From contig NZ_NGUQ01000007.1 of assembly GCF_002179965.1 (NCBI RefSeq), positions 496,001 through 560,000 on the forward strand: a stretch of 64,000 nt of DNA, written 5' to 3'. Each line of letters begins with the position of its first letter. Positions within the stretch are counted from its first letter, which is position 1. Positions 8,499-18,129 of the stretch are shown piece by piece. Source of the DNA: Pandoraea sp. PE-S2T-3. Lineage in GTDB: Bacteria; Pseudomonadota; Gammaproteobacteria; Burkholderiales; Burkholderiaceae. Made by a program: the position numbers and the translations under genes. Below the pieces are notes generated by a model. It saw only the letters and a program-made list of their open reading frames with translations, was not told where the DNA came from and did no database searches.

Positions 8499-11400
8499 TA
8501 GCGCAATCCCTTTATCTCGCCGATCTTATTCGAATTTGGATCTGTCCACTGCGTGCGATTAGGCACGAGTATCTGTTGCGCACCGCCCGGCACCGAATAG
8601 GCACCCTGCTGAACAGGGGCGACTTGGCTCGAAAATGCTACAGGTGTCGTTTTCGGCAGAGGGGACATCGAATAAACGTCGAACCCCAACTGCGAGCCCC
8701 TAATAGCCTGCTCAGCAGGTAATCCAAGTTTTGCAGCAATCTGGTCTGCCGGCAATTTCGATAACGATTCGTACTCCGATCGCGTCATAAAGTACGGTGA
8801 CGTTCCGCCTACTACGTCGCCAGAGTACATTCCCTTCGGCACAATTTTTATCAACTCGGTGTTTGCGCCAACGTCGAACTTCGTTGGCAACGCCGTCCCT
8901 GAATTGATCAGGTTTCTCGTATATCGTATCGCATCATCTTGTGCGTATCCTGCCGCAAGATATACGTCCACTATCGCCTGTGCTTGCGGTGTTTGCATAA
9001 CGGCGGCAGACACCTGAACGCCTTGAGTTCCGAATTTCTCTGTTGTGTAGGTCAGGCGGGCCGCTTCGTTAAATGCGGCAACCTGTTTTCCCGCTTGCGT
9101 TTGTATCAGAGAACCTGTGGCTACTCCGCCCAAACTCAATGCGCCATATGCCAACGTTGCCGAATGAGAATCCAAGCCTAAGCCCTGAAGTACGCGCTCT
9201 CCGTACGTGAGTGCGGAATCTCCATTGACAAACTGAGCAAAACCAGCCTTTGAATAATCAAGGCTCGTGCCAGCAACCAGCGCACCTGCACCGCACGCCA
9301 AAATGCTAGCGCATCCAGCTCCAATTGCGGCAGCAGCCGTGGCGGCCCCCAAGACGCCTTGCACCGCACCAACAGCACGATTACTGATCTGGTAGCGATC
9401 GAATTTGTCATTCAGGCTATCTATGGTGGTATAACCATCAAAAGCACCAGCCCGCTTTAACAAACTCTGCTCTGCCGTGAATGCTGCCCCGTCAATCTGC
9501 ATCTGAAGCAATACGGACTTGGTTGGATCCCCGTCGGGAACACCGTCGGCACAGCGGACTAACGTACAACTCGCCGCAGCCAACTTATATTGCTCTTCCG
9601 GTGATTTGCCTTGCTGCAATTGCTTAAGTTTTTGCTCCTCCGTCGGATGCAACTGCCGGTTAAACCGATCGACGTTATACCCAGTAAACGCCCCCGAACT
9701 CCCACCAACCGCCGCACCGACTGCCGTGCCAACCCCAGTCGCCACAATCTGCGCCAACGCCTGATCAATATCAGCATTCCCTGTCGGATGCGAGTTCTTG
9801 ATCTGATCGCTCAGGTCGTTCAAAACGCCCCCCAGCTTCGACGTCGCACCCGCACCCAAAGCACCACCCAAGGCATTGCCACCGCCCAGCCCCGCAACGA
9901 TCGCGCCCCCTGCCGCGTGCATGGCTGCACGGTAATCGCCGCCTTCCTTCCAGTCATCTGCCTCTTTCTGGTATTGCGCCTTCAACTCCGGATCTGCCGT
10001 GCCGTCGGCTAGCTTTTGCGCCGCATCTCGCTTCTTATCCGCATACGTCCCAATATCCCGCGCCACCGCTTCACCGGCCGCCGTCGCCGCCGCCATCAAT
10101 CGCGACTGGTCGCCCAGCAGCTGCTGCAGATCCGGCGTGCGACTCACTGTGTCATTCAGGTTTGTCGTGTCGCGATTCAGACTCGCCAGGTCTTGCGTCT
10201 GGCTGGCACCGTTCGTCAGCGTGATCGTTCCCTCGCTTACTCCGCTGCGCGTCGTGCCACGCTCGCTGCCACTCTCCGACTGCGGCAGCATCGGTGAAAT
10301 GCCGCCCGTGTTCTTGCCGGACGAAGGCCCCGTCCTACGCTCGTTCGCGCCGCCGTTGCCCATCGTGAAGCCGCCGCCTACGCCAAAGCTGTTCGCGCTG
10401 TAGTCCGAGTGGTTCTCGATATCGGAGAACGTCAACGTGCCCGTCGTCAGTTGGTTCTTCGACGGATCCGCTGTGCTCGCGATGTACGCCCCCTTCAGGT
10501 CCGTATTACCGGCAACGTTGACGTCAAACCCACCGCTTCCCGCTTGAATCCCCGATTGCTCCACCACGCCCGCGTAGTTGCCGCTCGCATTGCCACGCGA
10601 ATAGTTAAAGCTCCCCGACGCGCCTCCCATGCTGAGGTTCAGACCACCGCCCATGCTCTCCTGATGCGCTGAGCTCTCGCCAGTGTCTTGCACGCTCGCA
10701 ATGTTCAGATCGCCGCCCACGCGCGCGATCACCTTGTCGGCGCTCACATTCCCGCCAACGATGTTCGTGTCGCCACCGCTCACGATCACGGCGGTGTTGC
10801 TCGCATTAATGTGGGAGTTGTTCTGGAATGTCGAATCCGAATTCGCGTCGCCGGTTGACTTCGAGAGCGAGGCCGACACGCCCCAGCCGCCTGTGCCGAA
10901 CGACACGCCAAAGCTGCCGCCTTTCGATTCGTTGTCGCTGCGGGTCGACTCCGTGTCCTTGCTGCTGAGCACGTTGACCTGGTTGTTCGCTTGCAGCAAA
11001 ACGTCCTTCGCATCGATGTTCGAACCGATGATGTTGACGCTGCCTTTGCCCGACGCTGCATCTCCTGTCGCTATGAACGCTGCGGTTCCACCGGCTTTGA
11101 TGTTGCTCGACACGTTTTGCGTCGTATCGACGGATGATGTCGAATGGCTGCTCGACGAGCCAAAACTTAGCTCAATCTTGGCGTCCGGCATTTTGCCCGC
11201 CTCGAGCATGCTCAACGCGCCTTTCGCTTCACCGAACGCACCCACCGCGCCGCTGGCCGCAGCGTACCCGCGTAGCACGGAAACGCGTGCATCTCCCCCG
11301 GAGTTCGTTGCAGCGCTGACCTGATTGGTGACGTTCTGCACCGCATCGATCACCGGCGATTTCACCGCCAGCGTGAAGCCAGAACTCTTGTAGTCATGCG

Positions 11401-14400
11401 TCTCGTCGTGATGTTGACGCTCCACCGCCGACTCGATCGTGACGTTCTGACCAATACCGGTGATGTCCTTGCCCGCCATGATGTCGCTGCCGCGAACCAG
11501 CAGGTCGTTGCCTGCCACCATGCTCACGTTGCCATTCAGGCTGCCAACCAAGCTCCCGGTCTGCGTCACACTGCTGTCGTTGGTCCAATCGCGTTGCTCG
11601 TTGCTTCCGTACGAAACACCCACGCCGCCCGAAGACCCGAGGCCCGAATGCTTCTTCTCGTAGAAGGAACGACTCTCGCTCACGTTCTCGGCTGTCTCGA
11701 TGCGAAGGTCGCGCCCTGCCTGCAACGCGACGTCGTTGGTACCGACCACCGTAGATCCACCGACGACAAGATCTTTGCCAGCCGCGATACCCACCGAATC
11801 GCCCGACACCGTCGAGCCCGCGGCAATGGTCTGATGCGAGCGCGCGTCCGATGTTTCCTCCGTCTTGGAGAGGAACCCGGAACTGCTGTCGTGCTGCCAA
11901 TTGCTGCTGTCGTGTGTCTCCGACACCGCGCCGATTCTGACATCCCCCGTGGCAGCCAACGCCACGCTGCCGGTCCCTTGTGACGACACCGACGAGCCAA
12001 GTACCGACAGATTCCCCGTCCCGGACGATGCAGCCACCGGACTGACCTGATAAGTGCCGAGTACACCGTTGACGGCACTCGCCTGGCCCGCGCCGATCAA
12101 CACGTTGTTACCCGCACTCACAGAGGCACCACTCACCGCTTCATCGAACGACGACTTGGTGTATTGCAACGACCCGCCGAATGAACGCTCGTCGTGCGAA
12201 TGCGAATCCTTCACGGCAGTGATGGTCACATCGTTACCCGCGAGGACGGAAGCGCTCCCGCCCGCCACAATCGTCGCGCCGCTCAACGTCGTGTCGCGAC
12301 CGGAAACCGTTACCAGGTTGCCACCCGCAGAAATCGCGCTGCCAACATGCTGCGTGACGATATCGCTCCCGCCGTTCTGACCATCGCTTGTGCCGACGGT
12401 TTGCGATTGTCCGACCGTCACCGTGTTCAGATTAACGTCGCGACCGGCAGCGACGATCACCGACCCGTCGCTGGCGATGGCCCCCGCGTTCAGTGTGACG
12501 TCGCGCCCGGCGATCACCGCCGCGCTATTCGTTCCCGAGATGATCCCGACTGCGCCCACCCCTGTGGCCGACGCCGACGACGAGAAGCCACCGTTGTTGG
12601 TGCCTGCCACTTGCGTCAACGTCGTCGACTCATTGATGACGTCGCGTCCGGCCTGCGCCACAACGTCCTTTCCACCAATGCGTCCGCCTGTGTTGCGAAT
12701 GTCGCCAATCGCGGATAGGGCGGTCGTCCCGCCACTTCCGATCACGCCAAGGTTCACAATGGCGTCGCCCAAAATCGTGGTCGCTGTATCGCTGACGATC
12801 TGACCGCTGTTGCTGACCCCCTCCGTCGCTGCGAGCTTGACGCTGCCTCCGGACACAATAGCGCCCGAGTTGGTCAGGTCGACGGTGTTGGCTTGCGCAA
12901 GATAGACCTGCGGAACGAGCACGGACTGAACGGAGCCATCGGGCAATGTCACGTCCTGCGACACCAACCAAACCATGTCGGACGTCAACTGCTTCATCTG
13001 CGCTTCAGACAGCCCGACCCCGACACTCATCCCGAACTGTTTTCCGTAAGTCACGCCGTTGTTCAGCAGGGCCGTGTACTCGTCGAGATAGTTGGTGTAG
13101 CCCGCGAGCAGCGTCTTGCCCGTCAGTGCCGTGATCTGATCGCGAACCAGTTGGGTTTCGTAGAATCCATCACCGATACGCTTTTGCGTCGCCTGCGGAT
13201 CGAGCCCCAGTTGACCGAGCATGTAGTCGCTCGAAATGAATTTTCCGTAGTCGGTAAACCGCGAATCGGTCGCGACCAGATAGGTCTGTCCCGGCGCCGT
13301 TCGCAACTGGAACAGTCCATTGCGTGGCAGCGTCAGGCCGGGAATCGCCTGCGCAGAAGAACCGAGTGTCTGACGGTTCGCGACTGCGCCGGACAAATTG
13401 CCGAGCTGTGTCCCCGACGCGTTGCCGCCGGTCACGCCTGCGCTTCCCACGGTATTTCCGGAAGGATCGACGCTAGACACCGCAATACTGCGCCCGCTCG
13501 ATTGAACCGATTGGTTGCCGGAGGCAATCGCGGGCAGCGACGCCAGCGTCACGGGCGGCAGCGGCGTGACCGGATAAGCCACGGTCACTTCCTCACTGTC
13601 GCCGCCCGACTTTTGATGCCAGTAAAAGGTCGACGTTTGCGTTTGCGAGACCGTTTCCTGCAACGTAATCCCTACATCGTTGACCGATCCACCCGTTGCC
13701 CGCCGAATCAAATCACGCCCAGCCGTCATCGTCGACGACTGGTTGTTGACGACACCGCCATCGGCGTTGATGCGGATAGAACCTTGGGCCTGAAGCTTCG
13801 CCTCAGGTGTTGCGCTAATCAACTCGTCACGCGTTCGCGTCGTGGTAATGACGCGCACGGTCTCGTTGTAGTCGCGTTGATCTATCCCCAAGTCGCCTCG
13901 AGAAATCGCCTGATCCGGACGGATCATCGTATTCGGATCCCAGTCCGGCCAGAAGGTGATGCGGTATGTCGCCCCGTTGTCGACGATGTTGTTGTAATGC
14001 TGCGTGGGATTCTTGCCCACCTCACGCGTCTTCGTGGTCGACTGACACTGACCATGGTCGTCGCACGGCCCCTGACCGTAGGTCGTGAGATCCTGATACG
14101 ACTCTTCGAGCGGCTTCGTCAGGCTGAACGTCTGCGCCGTCATGTTCAGGTTCGTCACCTGTGACTTCGGCACATCGACGGTGATCGGCACCGCAAGGCG
14201 TTGCAGCAGCATCGATGAAATAGGCGCTGCGCCCGCTCCCCAGACCCACTCCTTGAAAGTCAGGCTGGTGTGTGACTGTGTTTCCGTTCCGCCGATCAGC
14301 CCCGCTGTGTACAGGCCGTAGCCCTTCGTAGTGGACTCCGGCGTGCCCGGCTGCGTCACGATGCTCGTACGCGTGTTGTTCACGACACGCGCGGCGATGT

Positions 14401-17400
14401 CCAAATTGCCATCGGCGATGATGCTGGCCGAACGGTTGTTCAGTACGCCGATTTGATTAGCAAGCAGACCCGCACCGTCACGTGTGCCGTCCCGCGCGAT
14501 CTCGATATCGCCAATGCTGTACATCAACGCGCCGTCGTAATTCGACACGGAATTCGACGTGTACAGCGCAAGGCGTCGCGCGCCGCCCATGACAGCCCCC
14601 GCACCATTGTTCTCGATGTCGGTCGCGTTGACCTGCACGTCGTTGCCCAGCAACGCGTTCGTATTGACGAAGCTGCCGGCCTGAAGGCGAACCGTGTCAC
14701 CGCTGACGCTACCGGCGTTGGAGAACAACCCGTCGGCGCTCAGGCGCGTTGTCGCGGCGTTGAAGCCTCCGCCCGCCGCGTTGACGATCTCCGCAGCGTG
14801 AATATCCAGTGTTCCAGGGGCGCTGAATGCGCCGGTGTTCGTCAAACGGCCTGTGGAGGTCAGTTTGAGCACGCCGTCGGCCCGCAGATGGTTGGCGGAC
14901 GAGTTCACGTAATCGCCAATCGCGGCCAGCGTCAGGTTGCGTCCGGCCGTCATCTGGCCCGCGCCGCTCATGACACCGCCCACGCCGACATCCTGATTCG
15001 AGCGGATCACGCCGCCCGCGTTGTCCAATGACGCAACCTGAAGGGCAACGTCGCCTGCACTCTCCAGGGTGCCGCCCGCATTGACGACGCTTGCGCTTGT
15101 CTTCGTCGCGGTAAGCGACGTGCCGCCGAACACGCGCCCCCCCGTGTTGTCGATAGCACCGTCGACGCCGAGTGTGACCACACCGCCGCCGATGATCTTC
15201 CCGCCGGACACGTTGCTCAGCGATGCCGCCGCAACGGCAAGCTTGCCGTTGCCGCCGAGTGTTCCGCCCGCGTTGCCGATGTCGCGCGCTGCGGTGAGTG
15301 CCGTATCGCCATCGCCCGCGTTCGTGATCTGCCCCGACGCGTTGGCGATGCTGGCGGCGGTGACGGTCAGCGTATCGTGCGCGCCGTTGGCACTGATGCG
15401 CCCGCCGGTGTTCGTCAGCACACCCTTGGCGTCTACGCTCACATTACCGGCAGCTTGAAGAGAGCCCGCCGCGTTGTCGACATCGCCATCTGCCGAGACC
15501 GTAAGGCCCCGGGTGCCGTAGACCTTGCCGCCATCGCGATTTCGAAGGTATGACGTCGACGAGAGCGTCGCTGTGCCTCCCGCGCTCAGGTCGCCTGCCG
15601 TGTTGTCGATGCGTGCCGCCGTCAGGGTCAGGGCGCCGAGACTGCCAAGAACGCCCGACACGTTCGTGAACCCACTTTTTGCGAGGACGTTCAGCACGCC
15701 GCTGCCAAGATGGCTGACCTTGCCGCTATCGTTCGCCAGATCGCCGGCGTCTAGCGTCAGGCTGTTGGCGTTCGAGGCCACATTCCCACTGGCGTTATCG
15801 AAGAGGCCGCCTACCTTGATGGTCTGCACTGCCTGGCCGTACTGCTTGATCTGCCCGCCACCGTTCGAGGCGTTGCCCGTGACCGTCAGCGACAAGGTAT
15901 CGGCATCGATCAAACCGTCCCGATTGTCCAAGCTGCCGGATTGGAGCCTGGACGTCGTCGCGGAGACCACGCCCTGCCGATTGATCAGCGCACCGCTCAG
16001 CGTGGCGTCGATATGCTCGCCGGAGACGGTCCCGCCGGTGTTGTCCAACTGGCGGGCGGTGACGTTCAACGCCTTGCCCGCTACGATCTGCGCCGCATTG
16101 ACCAGCGAATCGGCATGTACCTTGAGGTCGCCGTTGCCGCCGATCACACCGCCAGTCTTGCCGCCTGCGGTCGTCCCGCCTGCGTTTCGAAGTTCGCCGT
16201 CGACGTCGAGGGTCGCGTCGTCGCCCGAAAGCGAAATGACTCTTCCTGCCGAGTTGTCCAGCGAAGCGCCCTTGATCTTCAGCGCCGCACCGGATTGCAG
16301 CAACCCGCGCTGGTTGTCGATGTCCGTGCCGCTGACATCCAGACGGGTCGTGGCGACCGATTGCGCGTCGCGGTTGTCGATCCGCCCCAACGCGGCCAGC
16401 GTGATGGTGTTGGCAGCCAGATTGCCGCTCGCATTCAGCAGATGCTGCGCGGCACTGATCTTCAGCGCGTTAGACGCCGAGACGATGGCGCGTTGGATGT
16501 CGATATCCCCCGCTTGCGATGTCAGTGTGAGGCCGCCGCTCGCGTCAGTCCGGCTGCCCGACAGGTCCAGCGCACTGCCCGTGATGCTCAGATCGCCTCG
16601 CGCGACGTTGCGCCCGGTTGCCGTCACCTTGCCGGAAGCCGCGAGGTTCAGATTGCCGGCGAGTGTCGCCTGACCATCCGCGTCGATACCCGCACCCAAC
16701 GTCCCATCCGATGCCACGCTCGCGGCCTGCACAGCAACGTTGCCCGCAGCACTCAGCAGACCACGGTTTTCGAGTGCTCCGCCGGTACGCACGTCAGCAC
16801 CTCTGCCCGCGTACATGCTGCCCTGGTTGTCGATCCCGTCGCGCGCGTTGAGCGCGAGATTCCCACTGGCCTCGGTCTTCCCGGCATTGATGAGCTTGCC
16901 CTGCGTCGTCAACGTCAGATCGCCGGCCTGCGCGGCGACCACGCCCTTGTTGGAAACGCCAACGCCGTTTTCCGTACCCACGAGGAAGATGCGCTGCGCG
17001 TACATGCCGCCGAGTTGCCCAACATCGATGGAAACATCCGGGGTTGCGCCGTCACCAGCCATCTTCTGGACGGCCAAAGTGTCGTGATCGACGCGATTCG
17101 TGCCCGTCACGACATTGAGTTGCTTCGCGTGCAACGCCGCGTTGACCTGCACCGCACGCGCGATGAGATCGACCTGATCGACATTACCGGCGTTCAAACC
17201 ATCGCCTTGAATCGTCAGACGGCCGCCATTGACCTGATAGCCGGTCAGACTGCCGTCCGCCCCCATGATGGGGATACCGGTCGTCAACACTGCGCGCGTC
17301 GTGTTGATGAATCCACCACCGTCAACCATGATGCCCGCGCTATTCGCGACCACCACCTGCGCAGCTTTGCCCGCGACTTCGAGATATCCGCGTAGCTGGC

Positions 17401-17797
17401 TGGGTGAATTGCTGTTCACCTGATTGAGAATGACGCGCGCCGCCTGGTCACGCGCGAGGTTCGGATTGCCGTTGATGTAACCGGCCTGCTGCGTGTTCAC
17501 GACGGTCGGCGAATTGTTCAGAATCACGCCCTGACGCGGCACGTCGAATTGCGAATAGACGTTCTTGGAAACGCCGGCGGCCGTGGGCGCCGTGATGTTG
17601 ACCTGCTGCAATCCATTGGCGGTTTGCACGACACTCGGGCCCTGACCTCCCGGCGCCGCCACGACCTGTGCGCGCACCGATATCGGCGCAATGATCTGCG
17701 CGAGCACCAGGGCGCGAACAATGCCTCGCTGCAACCCCACTTCCAAAGCACTTCCCCGAAGCACGCCTTTGGCGCGCTGATTGACATGTGTTTTCAT
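8498..17797 (-). CDS. cdiA: Filamentous haemagglutinin/CdiA-type exoprotein with C-terminal toxin region
   Basis: 3,099 residues. The N-terminus has a long signal peptide (MKTHVNQRAKGVLRG... ending RAQV near 44) and a TPS secretion domain with NPNL near 110 and NSAGI near 155, the motifs recognised by a CdiB/FhaC transporter. A very long beta-helical stalk of haemagglutinin repeats follows (GNASGKI/NxxG patterns to about residue 2480). Near 2705 is YNVDRFNRQLHP, the pretoxin-like junction seen in many betaproteobacterial CdiA/FhaB proteins in place of VENN. A Cys pair (CTLVRCADG) follows near 2740. The last 200 or so residues, rich in Y, S and Q and ending IGEIKGLR, should be the variable toxin; I cannot assign its activity. 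It probably mediates contact-dependent inhibition and adhesion. Cognate immunity is at 8220-8498. Confidence 0.85.
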   Translation of the reverse strand: MKTHVNQRAKGVLRGSALEVGLQRGIVRALVLAQIIAPISVRAQVVAAPGGQGPSVVQTANGLQQVNITAPTAAGVSKNVYSQFDVPRQGVILNNSPTVVNTQQAGYINGNPNLARDQAARVILNQVNSNSPSQLRGYLEVAGKAAQVVVANSAGIMVDGGGFINTTRAVLTTGIPIMGADGSLTGYQVNGGRLTIQGDGLNAGNVDQVDLIARAVQVNAALHAKQLNVVTGTNRVDHDTLAVQKMAGDGATPDVSIDVGQLGGMYAQRIFLVGTENGVGVSNKGVVAAQAGDLTLTTQGKLINAGKTEASGNLALNARDGIDNQGSMYAGRGADVRTGGALENRGLLSAAGNVAVQAASVASDGTLGAGIDADGQATLAGNLNLAASGKVTATGRNVARGDLSITGSALDLSGSRTDASGGLTLTSQAGDIDIQRAIVSASNALKISAAQHLLNASGNLAANTITLAALGRIDNRDAQSVATTRLDVSGTDIDNQRGLLQSGAALKIKGASLDNSAGRVISLSGDDATLDVDGELRNAGGTTAGGKTGGVIGGNGDLKVHADSLVNAAQIVAGKALNVTARQLDNTGGTVSGEHIDATLSGALINRQGVVSATTSRLQSGSLDNRDGLIDADTLSLTVTGNASNGGGQIKQYGQAVQTIKVGGLFDNASGNVASNANSLTLDAGDLANDSGKVSHLGSGVLNVLAKSGFTNVSGVLGSLGALTLTAARIDNTAGDLSAGGTATLSSTSYLRNRDGGKVYGTRGLTVSADGDVDNAAGSLQAAGNVSVDAKGVLTNTGGRISANGAHDTLTVTAASIANASGQITNAGDGDTALTAARDIGNAGGTLGGNGKLAVAAASLSNVSGGKIIGGGVVTLGVDGAIDNTGGRVFGGTSLTATKTSASVVNAGGTLESAGDVALQVASLDNAGGVIRSNQDVGVGGVMSGAGQMTAGRNLTLAAIGDYVNSSANHLRADGVLKLTSTGRLTNTGAFSAPGTLDIHAAEIVNAAGGGFNAATTRLSADGLFSNAGSVSGDTVRLQAGSFVNTNALLGNDVQVNATDIENNGAGAVMGGARRLALYTSNSVSNYDGALMYSIGDIEIARDGTRDGAGLLANQIGVLNNRSASIIADGNLDIAARVVNNTRTSIVTQPGTPESTTKGYGLYTAGLIGGTETQSHTSLTFKEWVWGAGAAPISSMLLQRLAVPITVDVPKSQVTNLNMTAQTFSLTKPLEESYQDLTTYGQGPCDDHGQCQSTTKTREVGKNPTQHYNNIVDNGATYRITFWPDWDPNTMIRPDQAISRGDLGIDQRDYNETVRVITTTRTRDELISATPEAKLQAQGSIRINADGGVVNNQSSTMTAGRDLIRRATGGSVNDVGITLQETVSQTQTSTFYWHQKSGGDSEEVTVAYPVTPLPPVTLASLPAIASGNQSVQSSGRSIAVSSVDPSGNTVGSAGVTGGNASGTQLGNLSGAVANRQTLGSSAQAIPGLTLPRNGLFQLRTAPGQTYLVATDSRFTDYGKFISSDYMLGQLGLDPQATQKRIGDGFYETQLVRDQITALTGKTLLAGYTNYLDEYTALLNNGVTYGKQFGMSVGVGLSEAQMKQLTSDMVWLVSQDVTLPDGSVQSVLVPQVYLAQANTVDLTNSGAIVSGGSVKLAATEGVSNSGQIVSDTATTILGDAIVNLGVIGSGGTTALSAIGDIRNTGGRIGGKDVVAQAGRDVINESTTLTQVAGTNNGGFSSSASATGVGAVGIISGTNSAAVIAGRDVTLNAGAIASDGSVIVAAGRDVNLNTVTVGQSQTVGTSDGQNGGSDIVTQHVGSAISAGGNLVTVSGRDTTLSGATIVAGGSASVLAGNDVTITAVKDSHSHDERSFGGSLQYTKSSFDEAVSGASVSAGNNVLIGAGQASAVNGVLGTYQVSPVAASSGTGNLSVLGSSVSSQGTGSVALAATGDVRIGAVSETHDSSNWQHDSSSGFLSKTEETSDARSHQTIAAGSTVSGDSVGIAAGKDLVVGGSTVVGTNDVALQAGRDLRIETAENVSESRSFYEKKHSGLGSSGGVGVSYGSNEQRDWTNDSSVTQTGSLVGSLNGNVSMVAGNDLLVRGSDIMAGKDITGIGQNVTIESAVERQHHDETHDYKSSGFTLAVKSPVIDAVQNVTNQVSAATNSGGDARVSVLRGYAAASGAVGAFGEAKGALSMLEAGKMPDAKIELSFGSSSSHSTSSVDTTQNVSSNIKAGGTAAFIATGDAASGKGSVNIIGSNIDAKDVLLQANNQVNVLSSKDTESTRSDNESKGGSFGVSFGTGGWGVSASLSKSTGDANSDSTFQNNSHINASNTAVIVSGGDTNIVGGNVSADKVIARVGGDLNIASVQDTGESSAHQESMGGGLNLSMGGASGSFNYSRGNASGNYAGVVEQSGIQAGSGGFDVNVAGNTDLKGAYIASTADPSKNQLTTGTLTFSDIENHSDYSANSFGVGGGFTMGNGGANERRTGPSSGKNTGGISPMLPQSESGSERGTTRSGVSEGTITLTNGASQTQDLASLNRDTTNLNDTVSRTPDLQQLLGDQSRLMAAATAAGEAVARDIGTYADKKRDAAQKLADGTADPELKAQYQKEADDWKEGGDYRAAMHAAGGAIVAGLGGGNALGGALGAGATSKLGGVLNDLSDQIKNSHPTGNADIDQALAQIVATGVGTAVGAAVGGSSGAFTGYNVDRFNRQLHPTEEQKLKQLQQGKSPEEQYKLAAASCTLVRCADGVPDGDPTKSVLLQMQIDGAAFTAEQSLLKRAGAFDGYTTIDSLNDKFDRYQISNRAVGAVQGVLGAATAAAAIGAGCASILACGAGALVAGTSLDYSKAGFAQFVNGDSALTYGERVLQGLGLDSHSATLAYGALSLGGVATGSLIQTQAGKQVAAFNEAARLTYTTEKFGTQGVQVSAAVMQTPQAQAIVDVYLAAGYAQDDAIRYTRNLINSGTALPTKFDVGANTELIKIVPKGMYSGDVVGGTSPYFMTRSEYESLSKLPADQIAAKLGLPAEQAIRGSQLGFDVYSMSPLPKTTPVAFSSQVAPVQQGAYSVPGGAQQILVPNRTQWTDPNSNKIGEIKGLR

Positions 17798-18129
17798 CTG
17801 ATCTTTGTACGACTGTTCTTATGTGGGTCTTCGCCCAGTGTTTTACTTCTATCGATACAAACTTCGCATACCGAATAGTACTCAGAATTTCAGTATTCAT
17901 TCGCATTGCCAACTGATCTTTCTAAAATCACTCAATATCGGTAATATCCGAAAAAATAAATAATCCGAATCAATACCGCCGGGGATCATGTTAGATTTCG
18001 ACGCCTGATGTAAGGCGCGTCCAACACAGGACGCGCACATCCCACCCCTTGACGTCCCGCATCGACCCGAAGCATCGGGCCGGGATGGTGCTCGTCTTAT
18101 TTCCGCGATTCCTTCTCTGTCGCTTCCGA
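17798..18129. promoter_or_regulatory. Divergent cdiA/cdiB promoter region
   Basis: 332 bases, conspicuously AT-rich for this genome (notably 17830-17990), between the back-to-back exoprotein and transporter genes. It must hold both promoters. I can see AT-rich -10-like stretches but cannot fix a single -35/-10 pair with confidence. Such AT-rich upstream DNA is a typical H-NS target (inference). Confidence 0.5.
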